In this document: in pieces, positions 48,138 to 57,683 of the stretch
How positions within the stretch are numbered: the stretch's first letter is position 1
Layout of the letters: every line of letters starts with the position of its first letter
Source: Cytidiella melzeri
Taxonomy: Eukaryota; Basidiomycota; Agaricomycetes; Polyporales; Irpicaceae
DNA: 64,000 bases
Direction of reading: 5' to 3'
Assembly (NCBI GenBank): GCA_022592445.1
Contig: JABYQR010000262.1
Location: 1-64,000 of the forward strand
The notes under the pieces: model-generated
The model's input: the letters and a program-made list of their open reading frames with translations, nothing else
Told to the model about the DNA's origin: nothing
The model's database searches: none
Position numbers and translations under genes: made by a program

Positions 48138-51100
48138 ATGACAGAGCCAACCCTTGACACTTTCCAGGTAATTTCGTTTAATGCTAATCATACAGCTAAT
48201 AATACCGCGGCTGTGCTACAGTACTTCATTCAGTCCGACGCCATCTTTATACAGGAACCATCGTACGGTATCTTAAAACGCACTCCGTCTACCACTAACC
48301 CCCTCGGCGACGAGTTTTTCGGCACGCAGGCACAACCAAGAGACTGGCTCCTTCTCGAGGTCAGCAACACACGTCAGGCACGAGTTTCGTGCTATATCAA
48401 CCGTAGGTGGGTGGGGGCAAACCCGCGAACACGCCATGACATTATCTCCCACCCTCATCTGTTGTGTTTTTCTCTCTCCTTTGGTCATACTGAACGCTTC
48501 TTCCTCAATGTCTATAGCCACCCAGACACTCACGACGCCACTCATGCCCTTCTCGCGGCACAGCGCCTCCTGTCCTTTACGTTGGTCGCAGGAGACTTCA
48601 ATCTTCACCACATGCTCTGGGAGTCAGGGCGTCGCGACGATCGTCACGCGCAAGAGGTCATCGACTTCATGCTGGACATCAATGTCTCTCTGCTAAACCC
48701 GCCAGACATGCACACTCACTTCCCGCACCAACGCGGACTCGCTCCGTCTGTCATTGATCTTGCATGGGCGGACTCAGCAATGGTCAACCATCCCCTCACT
48801 ACTCTTACAGTGGATGCCAACACACGCATGGGCTCCGACCATGCCGTCCTCATGATTGACATCCCCACTGTGCCAGAATTTGTCTCCCTACCCCACATCG
48901 CCCCAAACTCGGAGGCAGAGACTGACTTCATTGTTGACGTCCTCGAGGCTGCCAACGCGCGCGTCCAAGACTCCATTGTTTCATCTCACGATATTGAACA
49001 ATCGCTAACTCTTTTCTTTGAGTCAATCCAGGATGCTTTCCGGCGACATGCCACTACACCACGCATCACTAGCCACTCCAAACCATGGTGGAATGATGAG
49101 TGTCGGGAGGCCCTGAACGTGTTTCGCAGCACCCAACTACAGGAGGATCGATGGGCGTTCTTCCGAGCTATACGCAAAGCCAAGAGACAACACTTCGACG
49201 GCGTCATCAGCAATATGGCGGCCAAGAAACGTGTGTGGGACCTTACAGCGTGGTCTAAACCACGCCCGGTGTCAACCACAACTCATATCAAGGGCGCCGA
49301 CGGGGCCACACTCCACTCCTTCGACGACTTCGTCAGGGGCTGCTCCGACCAGTTTTACTCAGCGCAGAATCAATATGTCAATCTCTCCATTGTGGACGTC
49401 CTCGAGAAACGAGAAGAGCGAGAGTTTCCACCATTCTCCCGCCAAGAGCTGAGGGAGTGTCTTGCGACCACTTCCTCTTGCTCCACTCCAGGTCCTGACC
49501 ATCTCACCTGGTCAATGATCAAGACTCTCGTCGCGGACCGAGAGATCGAAGCGTATATCCTATCCATTTTCAATGCATGCGTTGCTAACAGTTTTTGGCC
49601 CTCACAGTTCAAAACCTCGGTGACCATTGTCATCCCAAAGCCCAAAAAAGCGGACTACTCAGTACTCAAGGCGTACCGCCCCATTGTCCTCCTCAGCTGT
49701 CTGGGTAAGCTCGCAGAAAAGTTAATCGCTAACCGCATGCAGTATGACTGCGTCCGTTACCAGCTACTACACCCGTCTCAGTGCAGCAGTGTACGTCTCC
49801 ATTCTACAGACGACGCCGGCCTCCTTCTCGTGCACCACTTACGTGCTGCGCGTGCTGCCGGTCTCCACTCGTCCTGCTTGGCAATGAGTATTGCCCAATT
49901 TTTTCCGTCCATTAACCACCATTTGCTGGTGGCCATCCTGCGCCGGCTTGGATTCCATTCTTCCCTATGCCAGCTAGTCGCTGCATACCTCTCCAACCGC
50001 ACCACGCAGTTCCGGTGGGCCAAACACCTCTCTGACCAGGTCAGCTGCACCATCGGGGTTGGACAGGGATCTTGCCTGTCCCCCACCTTTGCGGCGCTGG
50101 CCATTACCCCCGCCCTCTTTATCATCTCCAACCTTCTCCCCCCTTCAGACCCCAATCTGCGATCCCTCCTCCTCTTCTTCGTTGACGACGGCACTCTCGC
50201 CATCTCCTCCGACTCCCTGGGTACAAACATCTTTCTCCTCAAACACCTATATCTCCGCATCTCCGAAACATTCTCCCGCATTGGCATCGTCCTTGAACTT
50301 GACAAACTCGAGCTTGCACATTTCCCTCTCCCCAGATTCCACGGCCATCTGCCCCCTCTTTCCATTTCAATCGACAATACTTCCGTCACGCTCACTCCCA
50401 AGCACATCTGGCGCTACCTTGGTCTCTTCTTTGATGCGCAACTTAATTTCCGGTATCATGTGCGCTTCTACGCCACCAAGGCCCTCAGCACTGTCCGGGG
50501 CTACCCCATGCTGGGCAACTCCAATCGAGGCCTGGCTCCATCACAGAAACACCTCCTCTACATCTCTTGCATACGCCCCATCCTAACATATGGCTTCTGT
50601 CTCTGGTTCAATCCGTGCAAGACACAGAAAACACTCATCGCCTCCCTCTCCCGAGCTCAGTCAGCCGCCGCAAGGTGGATACTGGGCGCCTTCCGCACCT
50701 CCCCCACCGGTGGGATGGAAATCCTTGCAGGTCTCCTTCCTATCCGCCTACATCTCCGCAAACTATTCAATACATCTGTTCTCCGAACTCAATGCCTTCC
50801 AGCCAGTCACATCGTCACCGTAGCAGCCACTCCCAAAGCAGCCCGCAACTCGTCCCACTCCCTTGGATTCCCCATCCACAACATCCTCCCGCGCTCATCC
50901 CTCCCGCTCCAGATACACCACCAGCTAGCCAACCCCAACCTAGAACCCATCAGTCATTCACATCCCGAAATGCAACCTGGAAATAGATTAGTAGATATTT
51001 TTTCTTCGCGCATCTCGTTTAGTCTTTCGCACCCCAAGAAAACATCTGATGAATTTCACCCTTGGTTAGATCGTCTCCGCTCTCTCATTTCCAACTTATC

Positions 51101-51998
51101 TTCTTCATCCCCCTCGTCTGCTTTCGCCTTCTCGGATGGATCAGCTCGCACAGGAAATCCGGATGTCGCCGCCGCTGCATACCGTTTGTACACGGGTAAT
51201 GCGCTCATTGCCTCAATGGCATTCACATACTCGAACGCCACCTCCTTCGATGCCAAAATTCTCACCCTCGCCGCTTTCATTGCACGGGGCATCAGAGCCA
51301 CCACAGCCACACTTCATGTCTTCTGCAACAGCGAATCGGCCATGAACACTATCCTCAGAGTGGAACCGCACTCGGCCCAAGCAGTATCCATCAGCATCAC
51401 CACCCACCTTCACGCCTGGTTCCTGGCGAACCCGAACGCACATCTTCACTTCCATTGGTGCCCGGGCCATGTGGGCGTCGAACAGAACAAACTCGTTGAT
51501 CAGCAAGCCCAAGCGGCTCTGACAGAACCCAATCCTATCCCGTTCAACTTGGTCACCTGGACCAGGAAGATAGCAAAATCTCGCGCAATCGACGCGTGGG
51601 CCGAAATGTGCAAACACCCTGCGTACCGCGGACACAACTTCCTATGCAGAAGGAACTCAGTCGTCCCCACCACGCACAAGGGGGGCAAATTCCTCACCCT
51701 GTTCCCCACCAACAGCCTTGCTGCCCGCGCCGCTCGAGCCATCCTAAACCACGCCCCAACCGGGGAGTATCGCTCCCGCTTCTTCCCAACAGAGGACACT
51801 CGATGTGACATATGTAATGTCTTTCAGTCGCGCGCACATATCCTCAACCTGTGTACACGCTATCGCCGGCCTCGACCCAATTTCCTGGAGTTCCTCAAGA
51901 ACTCGGCGAATCCTGATCCTTCCCTCCACAAATTCCTTACTAAAAACCCCTTTGCATTCACTTTCGAACACGCTCCGGGCAACCAAAACCTGTCATAA
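48138..51998 (+). CDS. LINE ORF2: APE endonuclease, reverse transcriptase, RNase H
   Basis: About 1286 codons, uninterrupted. The start ATG overlaps the ORF1 stop in TGATG. The endonuclease has VISFNAN, AIFIQEPSYG, LVAGDFNLHH, SVIDLAWADS and MGSDHAVLMIDI. The RT has CSTPGPDHLTWSMIKTL, FKTSVTIVIPKPKK, YRPIVLLSCLGKLAEKLIAN, GVGQGSCLSPTFAAL and the FVDDG box. RNase H has FSDGSARTGN and HFHWCPGHVGVEQNKLVDQQ. The C-terminal zinc-like motif is CDICNVFQSRAHILNLC. Motif A of the RT reads LAMSIAQFFPSINH, with Ser where related elements have Asp. RNase H has Lys and Asn at two positions where acidic residues are expected. These changes make activity doubtful although the frame is open. Confidence 0.9.
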   Translation: MTEPTLDTFQVISFNANHTANNTAAVLQYFIQSDAIFIQEPSYGILKRTPSTTNPLGDEFFGTQAQPRDWLLLEVSNTRQARVSCYINRRWVGANPRTRHDIISHPHLLCFSLSFGHTERFFLNVYSHPDTHDATHALLAAQRLLSFTLVAGDFNLHHMLWESGRRDDRHAQEVIDFMLDINVSLLNPPDMHTHFPHQRGLAPSVIDLAWADSAMVNHPLTTLTVDANTRMGSDHAVLMIDIPTVPEFVSLPHIAPNSEAETDFIVDVLEAANARVQDSIVSSHDIEQSLTLFFESIQDAFRRHATTPRITSHSKPWWNDECREALNVFRSTQLQEDRWAFFRAIRKAKRQHFDGVISNMAAKKRVWDLTAWSKPRPVSTTTHIKGADGATLHSFDDFVRGCSDQFYSAQNQYVNLSIVDVLEKREEREFPPFSRQELRECLATTSSCSTPGPDHLTWSMIKTLVADREIEAYILSIFNACVANSFWPSQFKTSVTIVIPKPKKADYSVLKAYRPIVLLSCLGKLAEKLIANRMQYDCVRYQLLHPSQCSSVRLHSTDDAGLLLVHHLRAARAAGLHSSCLAMSIAQFFPSINHHLLVAILRRLGFHSSLCQLVAAYLSNRTTQFRWAKHLSDQVSCTIGVGQGSCLSPTFAALAITPALFIISNLLPPSDPNLRSLLLFFVDDGTLAISSDSLGTNIFLLKHLYLRISETFSRIGIVLELDKLELAHFPLPRFHGHLPPLSISIDNTSVTLTPKHIWRYLGLFFDAQLNFRYHVRFYATKALSTVRGYPMLGNSNRGLAPSQKHLLYISCIRPILTYGFCLWFNPCKTQKTLIASLSRAQSAAARWILGAFRTSPTGGMEILAGLLPIRLHLRKLFNTSVLRTQCLPASHIVTVAATPKAARNSSHSLGFPIHNILPRSSLPLQIHHQLANPNLEPISHSHPEMQPGNRLVDIFSSRISFSLSHPKKTSDEFHPWLDRLRSLISNLSSSSPSSAFAFSDGSARTGNPDVAAAAYRLYTGNALIASMAFTYSNATSFDAKILTLAAFIARGIRATTATLHVFCNSESAMNTILRVEPHSAQAVSISITTHLHAWFLANPNAHLHFHWCPGHVGVEQNKLVDQQAQAALTEPNPIPFNLVTWTRKIAKSRAIDAWAEMCKHPAYRGHNFLCRRNSVVPTTHKGGKFLTLFPTNSLAARAARAILNHAPTGEYRSRFFPTEDTRCDICNVFQSRAHILNLCTRYRRPRPNFLEFLKNSANPDPSLHKFLTKNPFAFTFEHAPGNQNLS

Positions 51999-52156
51999 CT
52001 TCTGTAGCACACTTTCATTACACGTTTCGCGTGTCTGGGCTTGTCAGTCCCCCTCCTAGCGTAGAGCACTCCGTGCACTTCTCGTAAAGTTCCTTACTCT
52101 GTACCGTCCCTGGCTTCGCCGACGTAATTAAATTGATTCAAAAAAAAAAAAAAAAA
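51999..52156 (+). other. LINE 3' UTR and poly-A tail
   Basis: Short untranslated segment ending in about 17 A residues (52140-52156), immediately followed by the right target duplication at 52157-52171. Confidence 0.85.
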
Positions 52157-52280
52157 GATGATGAAATTGCTTCCGAGAGCATGCCGGCTCGCCGTGATCT
52201 GAGTCATCTCTCGCAGATCGCGCATGCCCGCCCTGCTGGCGGGAGTCCGCTGGTTATCCCGCCTTTAGGATGCCCGTCGG

Positions 52281-52404
52281 GACTAGCTTTCATGTACAAA
52301 AGAATAGTAGTTGTTTTTGAAATTTTATGGATATTCGTACGAGGGATAACAAAATCGGCTTGCGCGCACTTCCCGCAATAGACACCGAACGTTTCCCACG
52401 GCAA
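52281..52404 (+). repeat. Left inverted repeat of the Harbinger-like element
   Basis: Begins GACTAGCTTTCATGTACAAA and is inverted-repeated at 54315-54438. The right copy is also present at 63186-63309 in the duplicated block. Confidence 0.85.
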
Positions 52405-52566
52405 TTTCGACACCAGTTGGGACTTGCAAACTCGAACGGTCTCCTTCGGTTCTGTTCTACTTGTACCCATCTAATCTTAATTGACTTACTCAAGAGCTAG
52501 GGAGGGATATCCAGCTACAACTGGGGTAATAATGGGGGGTAAGTCTTATTCTCTTTAATTAATTCA

Positions 52567-52625
52567 CTCATTACTTACCCACATTATTCATTCATTACTT
52601 ACCCACATTACTCACTCATTACTGT
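52567..52625. repeat. Short A/T-rich direct repeats
   Basis: Imperfect repeats of TCATTACTTACCCACATTA lie just downstream of the transposase frame, inside the transposon. They may be subterminal repeats or part of the 3' UTR. Confidence 0.6.
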
Positions 52626-52684
52626 TCCATAATGATATCTAATTACGTCTATAGTTTAGGAGTCTAGTCATATGTTCAAGTGAT

Positions 52685-54304
52685 CTAAATAGAAAATAGT
52701 TTGTCTAGCATTGTGTTACGAAATGCCAGGCCTGCAAGACACAAATTAACATCATTTTCCCCATCAGGAATGTCCACCTCTTCATCTTCTGCTAAGTCTC
52801 CCCCATAGGCAGGCAGCTCCAGACCATCTTCTTGCAAGTCATCAGAAGAGTGATCTCCAGTTACTTGTGGACGATCTTCAAGATCAATGCAAACATTGTG
52901 GAGAACCATTAATGCCTCAATAATGTGATAGGCACCATTAATGTCCTGCGGTGTTGAGAGGAGTTCCAGCGCGGGAAACCGGCGGGAAACCGGCACTTGA
53001 GCATTCCAAATGCATGCTCAACATAAATGCGTTTGTTGGAGAGGTTTTTGTTGAAGTCTCGTCTACGAATCTTCTCATCCCCGTTTGCTTGCTGGACCTC
53101 AGGCTCATTGAATGGTCGTAACACAAATGGGCTTGATGGATACCCTATGCCATGTTTTTAGTATACATACAGCCTGTCAAACTAAGTACACACCTTTGTC
53201 TGCAAGCAGGTATTCACCAGGCTGGAATAGTCGATGTCGCTGCATCCAGACATAAGATCTTTTCCATATTGTAACATCTGGTACAGATCCTGGCCAACCA
53301 CCTTCAAAAGCTATGAATCTCTTCTGATGATCCACAATAGCCTGAATATTAACCTTACAATAGTGTTACACAAATGCCATAATATTGCAAAGCCAAATCA
53401 TACCGCAGGAAATTTTTTGCAACATAAATATGATGGTCCTTGTTCGTGAGGCATGCTAGTAAGCCGTATAAGACTTCCATCAACAACACCAATGCATTGG
53501 TCAAAGCCGTTTGCACCAAAATGCTGCTTTGACTCCTCATGGCAAGCATTGTCTCCCTATACCAGGATGTCTTGACCAAGCTCTCGAAGAGCTCGGGTTA
53601 CTCGCCTGTATAACATAGCTGCTTATGAATAACCTCAATTGCTTCTCCAAAGTCAAGTCACATACCTGCAGAATACATGCACTGTACCTTTTCCAAGACC
53701 CATACGATGCGCTACCAACTGCGCATTTGAACCAAGCTGCCCATACCGCATGAGAAAGCAGCCCAGCTGGTAACGGACAGGATGCTGTGGCTTACGCCCA
53801 GTTGAGAGAAAAAGATCATTTTCCTCCAAACGACCAACAAGAAAATCAAAGGTCGCACGGCTAACTCTGTGGTATATTGAATGCAAGCTACAACTCACGT
53901 AGTATAAAATAAACAGCTTACCGAAATTCATGATGGAAATTGCTGTCAGGCCATGACAGTGCTTTGTTGAAGAACTCATGACATTTCTCGGTCTGATTGT
54001 AAGGCCCCCGCGGACCTCTGGCATTTAGCATGTATGCCATTGAAAGAATGTCAATCCCTAGATGGCGCAGGAAAGTTGCTGCTTCATCTGGAATGTTGTT
54101 TAGTACCTCGTCTGGCACAAGGCTATCTATAAGTGCCACAATATCCAATTCATCTTCAAGAGAACTTGCGAGAAACTGGATGTTGGCACTGTGGGCACAG
54201 AGAATATCTTGAAGCTGAGTTTGAGGAATAGGACGAGAGCTCATACTGATAGCAGGAGGAAGATGTTTGGGAGCAGCCGGGAAACCGCGGAACAGGTCGT
54301 TCAA
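52685..54304 (-). pseudogene. PIF/Harbinger-type DDE_4 transposase, inactivated copy
   Basis: Exons include 53922-54304 (MNDLFRGFPAAPKHLPPAIS), 53666-53866 (RATFDFLVGRLEENDLF, LGCFLMRYG, GLGKGTVHVFCRYV) and several more downstream. The catalytic region has GVVDGSLIRL, EGGWPGSVPDVTIWKRS, YLLADKGYPSSPFVLRPF, and RIYVEHAFGMLKCRFP with the expected Glu. The tail has ALMVLHNVCIDLED. Two lesions are visible. A TAG at 53557-53559 falls where homologues have Trp. An 11-bp tandem duplication near 52970-52992 (unit CGGCGGGAAAC) shifts the frame right after KCRFP. The copy cannot make full transposase. Confidence 0.85.
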
Positions 54305-55129
54305 AATTCTCTCGTTGCCGTGGGAAACGTTCGGCGTCTATTGCGGGAAGTGCGCGCAAGCCGATTTTGTTATCCCTCGTACGAATATCCATAAAATTTC
54401 AAAAACAACTACTATTCTTTTGTACATGAAAGCTAGTCTCAAACCAGACGTTAAGGGAGAGCGCGGACGTCGCCGATGCTCCTTCCTTGTTTGGAGCGCG
54501 GAGTTCGAAAAAGACACAATGAACCGCACTCCTTAACGTCTGGTGTAATCGGTCAGTGGCGGGTACCGCTCAGTCGCACGTGCTCGAAATTGAAGACTTT
54601 TTGGAGTCCATCAGCGGGCGCCTGGCCAAATTTCAAGCTTTATTTTTTTTGCCCACCACCTCGTGTTCCATCTCGTGCCATTGCCGCCGTCACGCCCTTT
54701 CGTCTACCTCTTGTCCCTTGCCTCTCGTGTCGCTTTTCCATCTTTTGAGGACCTTGCCATCATCAACAATGAACACCGCAAGGTCCCTTCAACATCAGAC
54801 ATAAGTCAAGAATGAGTCCATCAACGCGGCACGTACAACCCTCGCGTAACGGTGCCTCGCACGGCTCGACTACGCTACAACAACTCGATGACGGATACAG
54901 GACAACAACGGAATATAGTACCACCTCAGCCGGCACATGGAGATGGGCACTCAATGGTTGGTGAGTCCCAATTATATACATGTTCATCTCGTCTAATAAA
55001 CTCTGGATATGCTCGCATTGCACTCAAGCACTGCGAGCGACATGCTGGGATACTCAAGAACCGCCACAAACCACCTCGCGGACACAAACACGGTGTCACG
55101 GCACGAGGCGCCCTCGATGCCAACAAACG
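53658..55129. repeat. 1.47-kb block duplicated at 62529-64000
   Basis: Every frame in this interval recurs with identical translation at a constant offset of 8871 bp, up to the window end. The block covers transposase exons 1-2, the right inverted repeat and part of the nested TIR element. The left breakpoint lies 8 nt inside a transposase intron. Confidence 0.92.
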
Positions 55130-55522
55130 GGTCCTCGACAATGTCGAATCAAGACATTACCGTGACTTGCGTCGCGCCCCGAATTGCCTCCCGAGAAGTT
55201 GCCGGAGGAATATCTTCTCGCGTACTGGCTATTTGCTTTCCGTGCATTTTTGAATGAGGGGACGAGTGGGGCAAGCCTGAATCAAGGTCGAGGGCTGTCT
55301 AGTGCAGCCGAGAGGGAATTATCCACGACTTAGGGTTTAATCTTATTCAAATTTATTAGAATGAGAATATGCATAACATATGTGAGAGACTGGAGGGGAC
55401 TAGTAGTAGAGAGTACAAAGTCCCGAACGTGCATACAGAATTCAATAATGGGCGCTCAAGCACGGCACCCTGACTGGCGGGAGTCACGTGCGACTGAGCG
55501 GTACCCGCCACTGACCAAATTC
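54553..55522. mobile_element. Nested ~970-bp TIR element
   Basis: GGTCAGTGGCGGGTACCGCT at 54553 is inverted-repeated at the right end (to 55522). The match extends about 32 bp, to CACGTG. Outside it, further inverted sequences (ACCAGACGTT at about 54534-54544 and 55530-55540, and GAACTCCGC blocks) show it inserted into or near a larger palindrome. It contains only short frames (54556-54804, 54852-55253) with no transposase motif, so it would be non-autonomous. The family is unknown. Confidence 0.6.
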
Positions 55523-56551
55523 ACCAGACGTTTGCATACCTCGCTTTTTGTCTTTTTTGAACTCCGCATTCCAAAACAGGTATAGCAAACGGCTGGTTCC
55601 GAGACTACATGAAAGCTAGTCCGTTACGTGACTTCGCATTCATAGTTAGTATGGTGCTGCTGACTGTTCGCGCACGATAGAGTGTGGCTCTCGTGTCTAT
55701 CGCTTCGGGCAACATTGCGACGTCTACGTACAGCGGCTCGTCCTTGGTAACACCGTGGGGCACCGCATCCTCAGCAGGGCAAGCTCGCGAGCAAGGGTCT
55801 GCTATTCGTCCGATGTGATCTTGTAGCTGACGAAAGACTTCCAGGGTTGACCTCAGGTGTGGTTTGATAACGACCATGATCGATCACGATACGTGTGTTG
55901 GGATGGAAAGCGGGTACCTGTTCCTGACTCTGCACTGCCATTCTACTCCAGACATGGCTCGGGCGCTCCGCAACAAGGTGGCGCACGGTTCAGAGCATGA
56001 GGAACTGAAACTTGTCACAAGATCTAGTTCACGCACTCAACTCGCACACCGCAAGCGTGGTTCTTGGATTTCAGGGCACGAAGACCTCACAGTTTTCTTC
56101 GAGGTTTCGCGCCGCATGAGTCGGATTTGAGGTGTGTACTCACAGATTTCCGAGTCTCTGTAAAGTGGGTCGCGCGACCTACTACACTCATGTCTCAGTC
56201 CCCCTCTCACAAAAAAATAGCAGGGCTGGTCGCACCCCTATACTGATAAAACTGTTTGATGTGATACGTGTGCGGAAGCGGTGTATCATAAGGGGTGTTT
56301 CAGGTTTCACCATGCATAAATACCGCTGCCTGACCGCTTCTGACCCCAGCTCTGAGAGTTCTCCTTCGTCCCAGCCAACTCACGCAAACTAGCACTGGTT
56401 GGTATGTATCATACCCATCTATGTGATCCTGAAAGCTCTGTCTCTGACACACTTTGTAGCTTATCTCCTACTTCCACTTTCGACGTCTATACCTACACCC
56501 GAACCCATCGAAACCGCCCTTACCTTCCTGACCCTGTCTTACTTCTTGATC
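55523..56551. other. Element flank and promoter of the first secreted-protein gene
   Basis: The left part continues the palindromic element sequence up to about 55622. I see no gene in the rest. From about 56130 the sequence is related to 57190-57530, showing that the duplicated secreted-protein unit includes its upstream region. Confidence 0.5.
56290..56402 (+). promoter_or_regulatory. Duplicated promoter block 1 with TATA-like box
   Basis: Closely related to 57415-57530. Shared elements include GGTGTTTCA, GCATAAATACCGC (TATA-like, about 56314-56326), GAGAGTTC and TAGCACTGGTTGGTA. The conservation in both copies suggests promoter or 5' UTR function. Confidence 0.5.
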
Positions 56552-56827
56552 ATGCGTTCCTTCACCATCATCGCTCTCGCGTTCCTTGCTACCGTTGGTC
56601 CCGCTGTATGTGCGCCTATCCCATCCACTCCTGACACTCGTGGGGTTTCAGGAAGAATCGCAAAATCATGGAAAGAGATGCCCGAGGCCGGCAAACTTGG
56701 TGTTGCGGCGGCGGTAGGAGCCGGTGCGGAAGCCGGAGTTAAGCAGTGAGTGGACTTCATCCGATGTTGCACGTGATGTTGAGTTTTCTCTCTCTGCAGG
56801 CTGTACGACTACCTGGATGTAAGCTAG
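56552..56827 (+). CDS. Small secreted protein, short paralogue
   Basis: Two exons (56552-56745, 56800-56827) give 73 residues. The signal peptide MRSFTIIALAFLATVGPAVC is followed by A-PIPSTPDTRG. The mature part has AGKLGVAAAVGAGAEAG, a hydrophobic alanine/glycine stretch resembling that of the longer paralogue at 57684, and ends LYDYLDVS. The last exon diverges from the paralogue: its alignable continuation is shifted, so the tail looks truncated. No cysteines remain in the mature protein. Function unknown; possibly a cell-surface or effector-like peptide, which is inference. Confidence 0.6.
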
Positions 56828-57414
56828 GATTGAACACATCGAGAGCTTTGACAGCTCTGGCAGTGCACTTTGTTCCCGGTGAGTAGTCTTCCGCTTATTG
56901 AAGCTGCCAGCATTTGACATGGCAGATGATGATTGGGCTTCAGAGGATGATACCAACAATCTCGTCGGGAGCGTTTTGCGCCGCTTCAATCTCAAGGCTC
57001 GCAGCATCAACGATCTTGAAGGAGGAGGACCAGCTGAGTGGTTTGCGACATTATGTATGACTCTGTGTATAGTTGGAAATGCAGATGTGATTGGTTTTGA
57101 ACTGTTGTGCTCGCTTCAGCTGAATGGCGTGTGTGAGTGACGTACACTTCGAGTCTCAGAAAGTGTGATTTGTTATCGAGAATTTGCACTGCACGAGAAT
57201 TTGTAGCGTGAACTCACATTATTTCCGAGTCCCTCTTTCAGTCGGTTCGCGCGACCCTGGACCAATTCAATCTCAGCCCCTACAAATATCGCGCGCCTAC
57301 TGCTCATCGTGCTCGCGTTCCAGTTTGTGTCGACGACACACCGCTTCGGTGGCCCTATCAAAGCAACATTGCTTTCATGTGGCCCAAGTGCGACGGTAGT
57401 GATGCAACGAAAGG

Positions 57415-57530
57415 GGGTGTTTCAAGTCTCACCAAGCATAAATACCGCCTCCCTGAGCACTTCCCCCCCACAGCTCCGAGAGTTCCCCTTCGACCCAGCC
57501 AACTGACGCAAGCTAGCACTGGTTGGTACG
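57415..57530 (+). promoter_or_regulatory. Duplicated promoter block 2 with TATA-like box
   Basis: Second copy of the upstream block, with GCATAAATACCGC at about 57436-57448 and TAGCACTGGTTGGTA before the gene at 57684. Confidence 0.5.
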
Positions 57531-57683
57531 TTGCATACACAACTATGCGATACTGCAAGCTTCTTCTCTGACACGATTCTGTAGCTTATCTTGCTTATTT
57601 CTACTTTCAATTCGCGACGTCCACATCGACGCCCGAACCCACCTAAAAGTCCCATACTTTTCTGTCCCTACTCATCCCTCATC

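Larger units (their letters stand above)
37991..48138 (+). pseudogene. LINE ORF1 (gag-like), split by the nested LTR element
   Basis: Nucleic-acid-binding protein of the LINE. The left part (37991-39280) is 430 codons: Pro/Gln-rich N-terminus MSADPPDADMIPPPPSQQ, a central helical region (FNNLRGLVNQWNNTVDDELA) and a conserved part FVRWLNNALHLQFRT. The frame resumes at 47584, just after the second copy of the TTCTC target duplication, for 185 codons. This part has the zinc knuckle CAICQRWGHPADIC (C-x2-C-x4-H-x4-C) and variants CPVCAQPHDERDH and CFNCGESHRSDSPYC. The two parts are exactly in phase (614 codons plus stop), so the only break is the insertion. The stop at 48136-48138 overlaps the ATG of ORF2. 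Confidence 0.88.
37790..52156 (+). mobile_element. Tad-like non-LTR retrotransposon (LINE), interrupted by a Gypsy element
   Basis: Complete LINE bounded by a 15-bp target duplication. Without the nested insertion it is about 6.06 kb. It has a 200-bp 5' UTR, ORF1 (gag-like, CCHC knuckles), ORF2 (APE endonuclease, reverse transcriptase, RNase H, C-terminal CCHC-like motif), a short 3' UTR (51999-52139) and a poly-A tail (about 52140-52156). This domain order is that of Tad-like fungal LINEs. ORF1 is split by the LTR element at 39281. Several catalytic residues of ORF2 are changed, so the copy is probably dead even apart from the insertion. Confidence 0.92.
52281..54438 (-). mobile_element. Harbinger-like DNA transposon between 124-bp inverted repeats
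   Basis: The segments 52281-52404 and 54315-54438 are inverted copies over 124 bp with one mismatch seen (52384). They enclose a DDE_4-type transposase on the minus strand. Outer ends read GACTAGCTTTCATG. No convincing target duplication flanks these ends. A third 17-bp match to the end (TACATGAAAGCTAGTCC) occurs at 55606-55622, so the original right end may lie there and the present structure may be nested. Confidence 0.7.

Noticed and set aside
47533..48138. Separate CCHC-finger gene starting at 47533
   Set aside because: Its first codons lie in the LTR and target duplication; the real frame is the continuation of LINE ORF1 from 47584.
52204..52493. Small frames over the inverted repeat
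   Set aside because: They repeat wherever the inverted repeat occurs and have no coding features.
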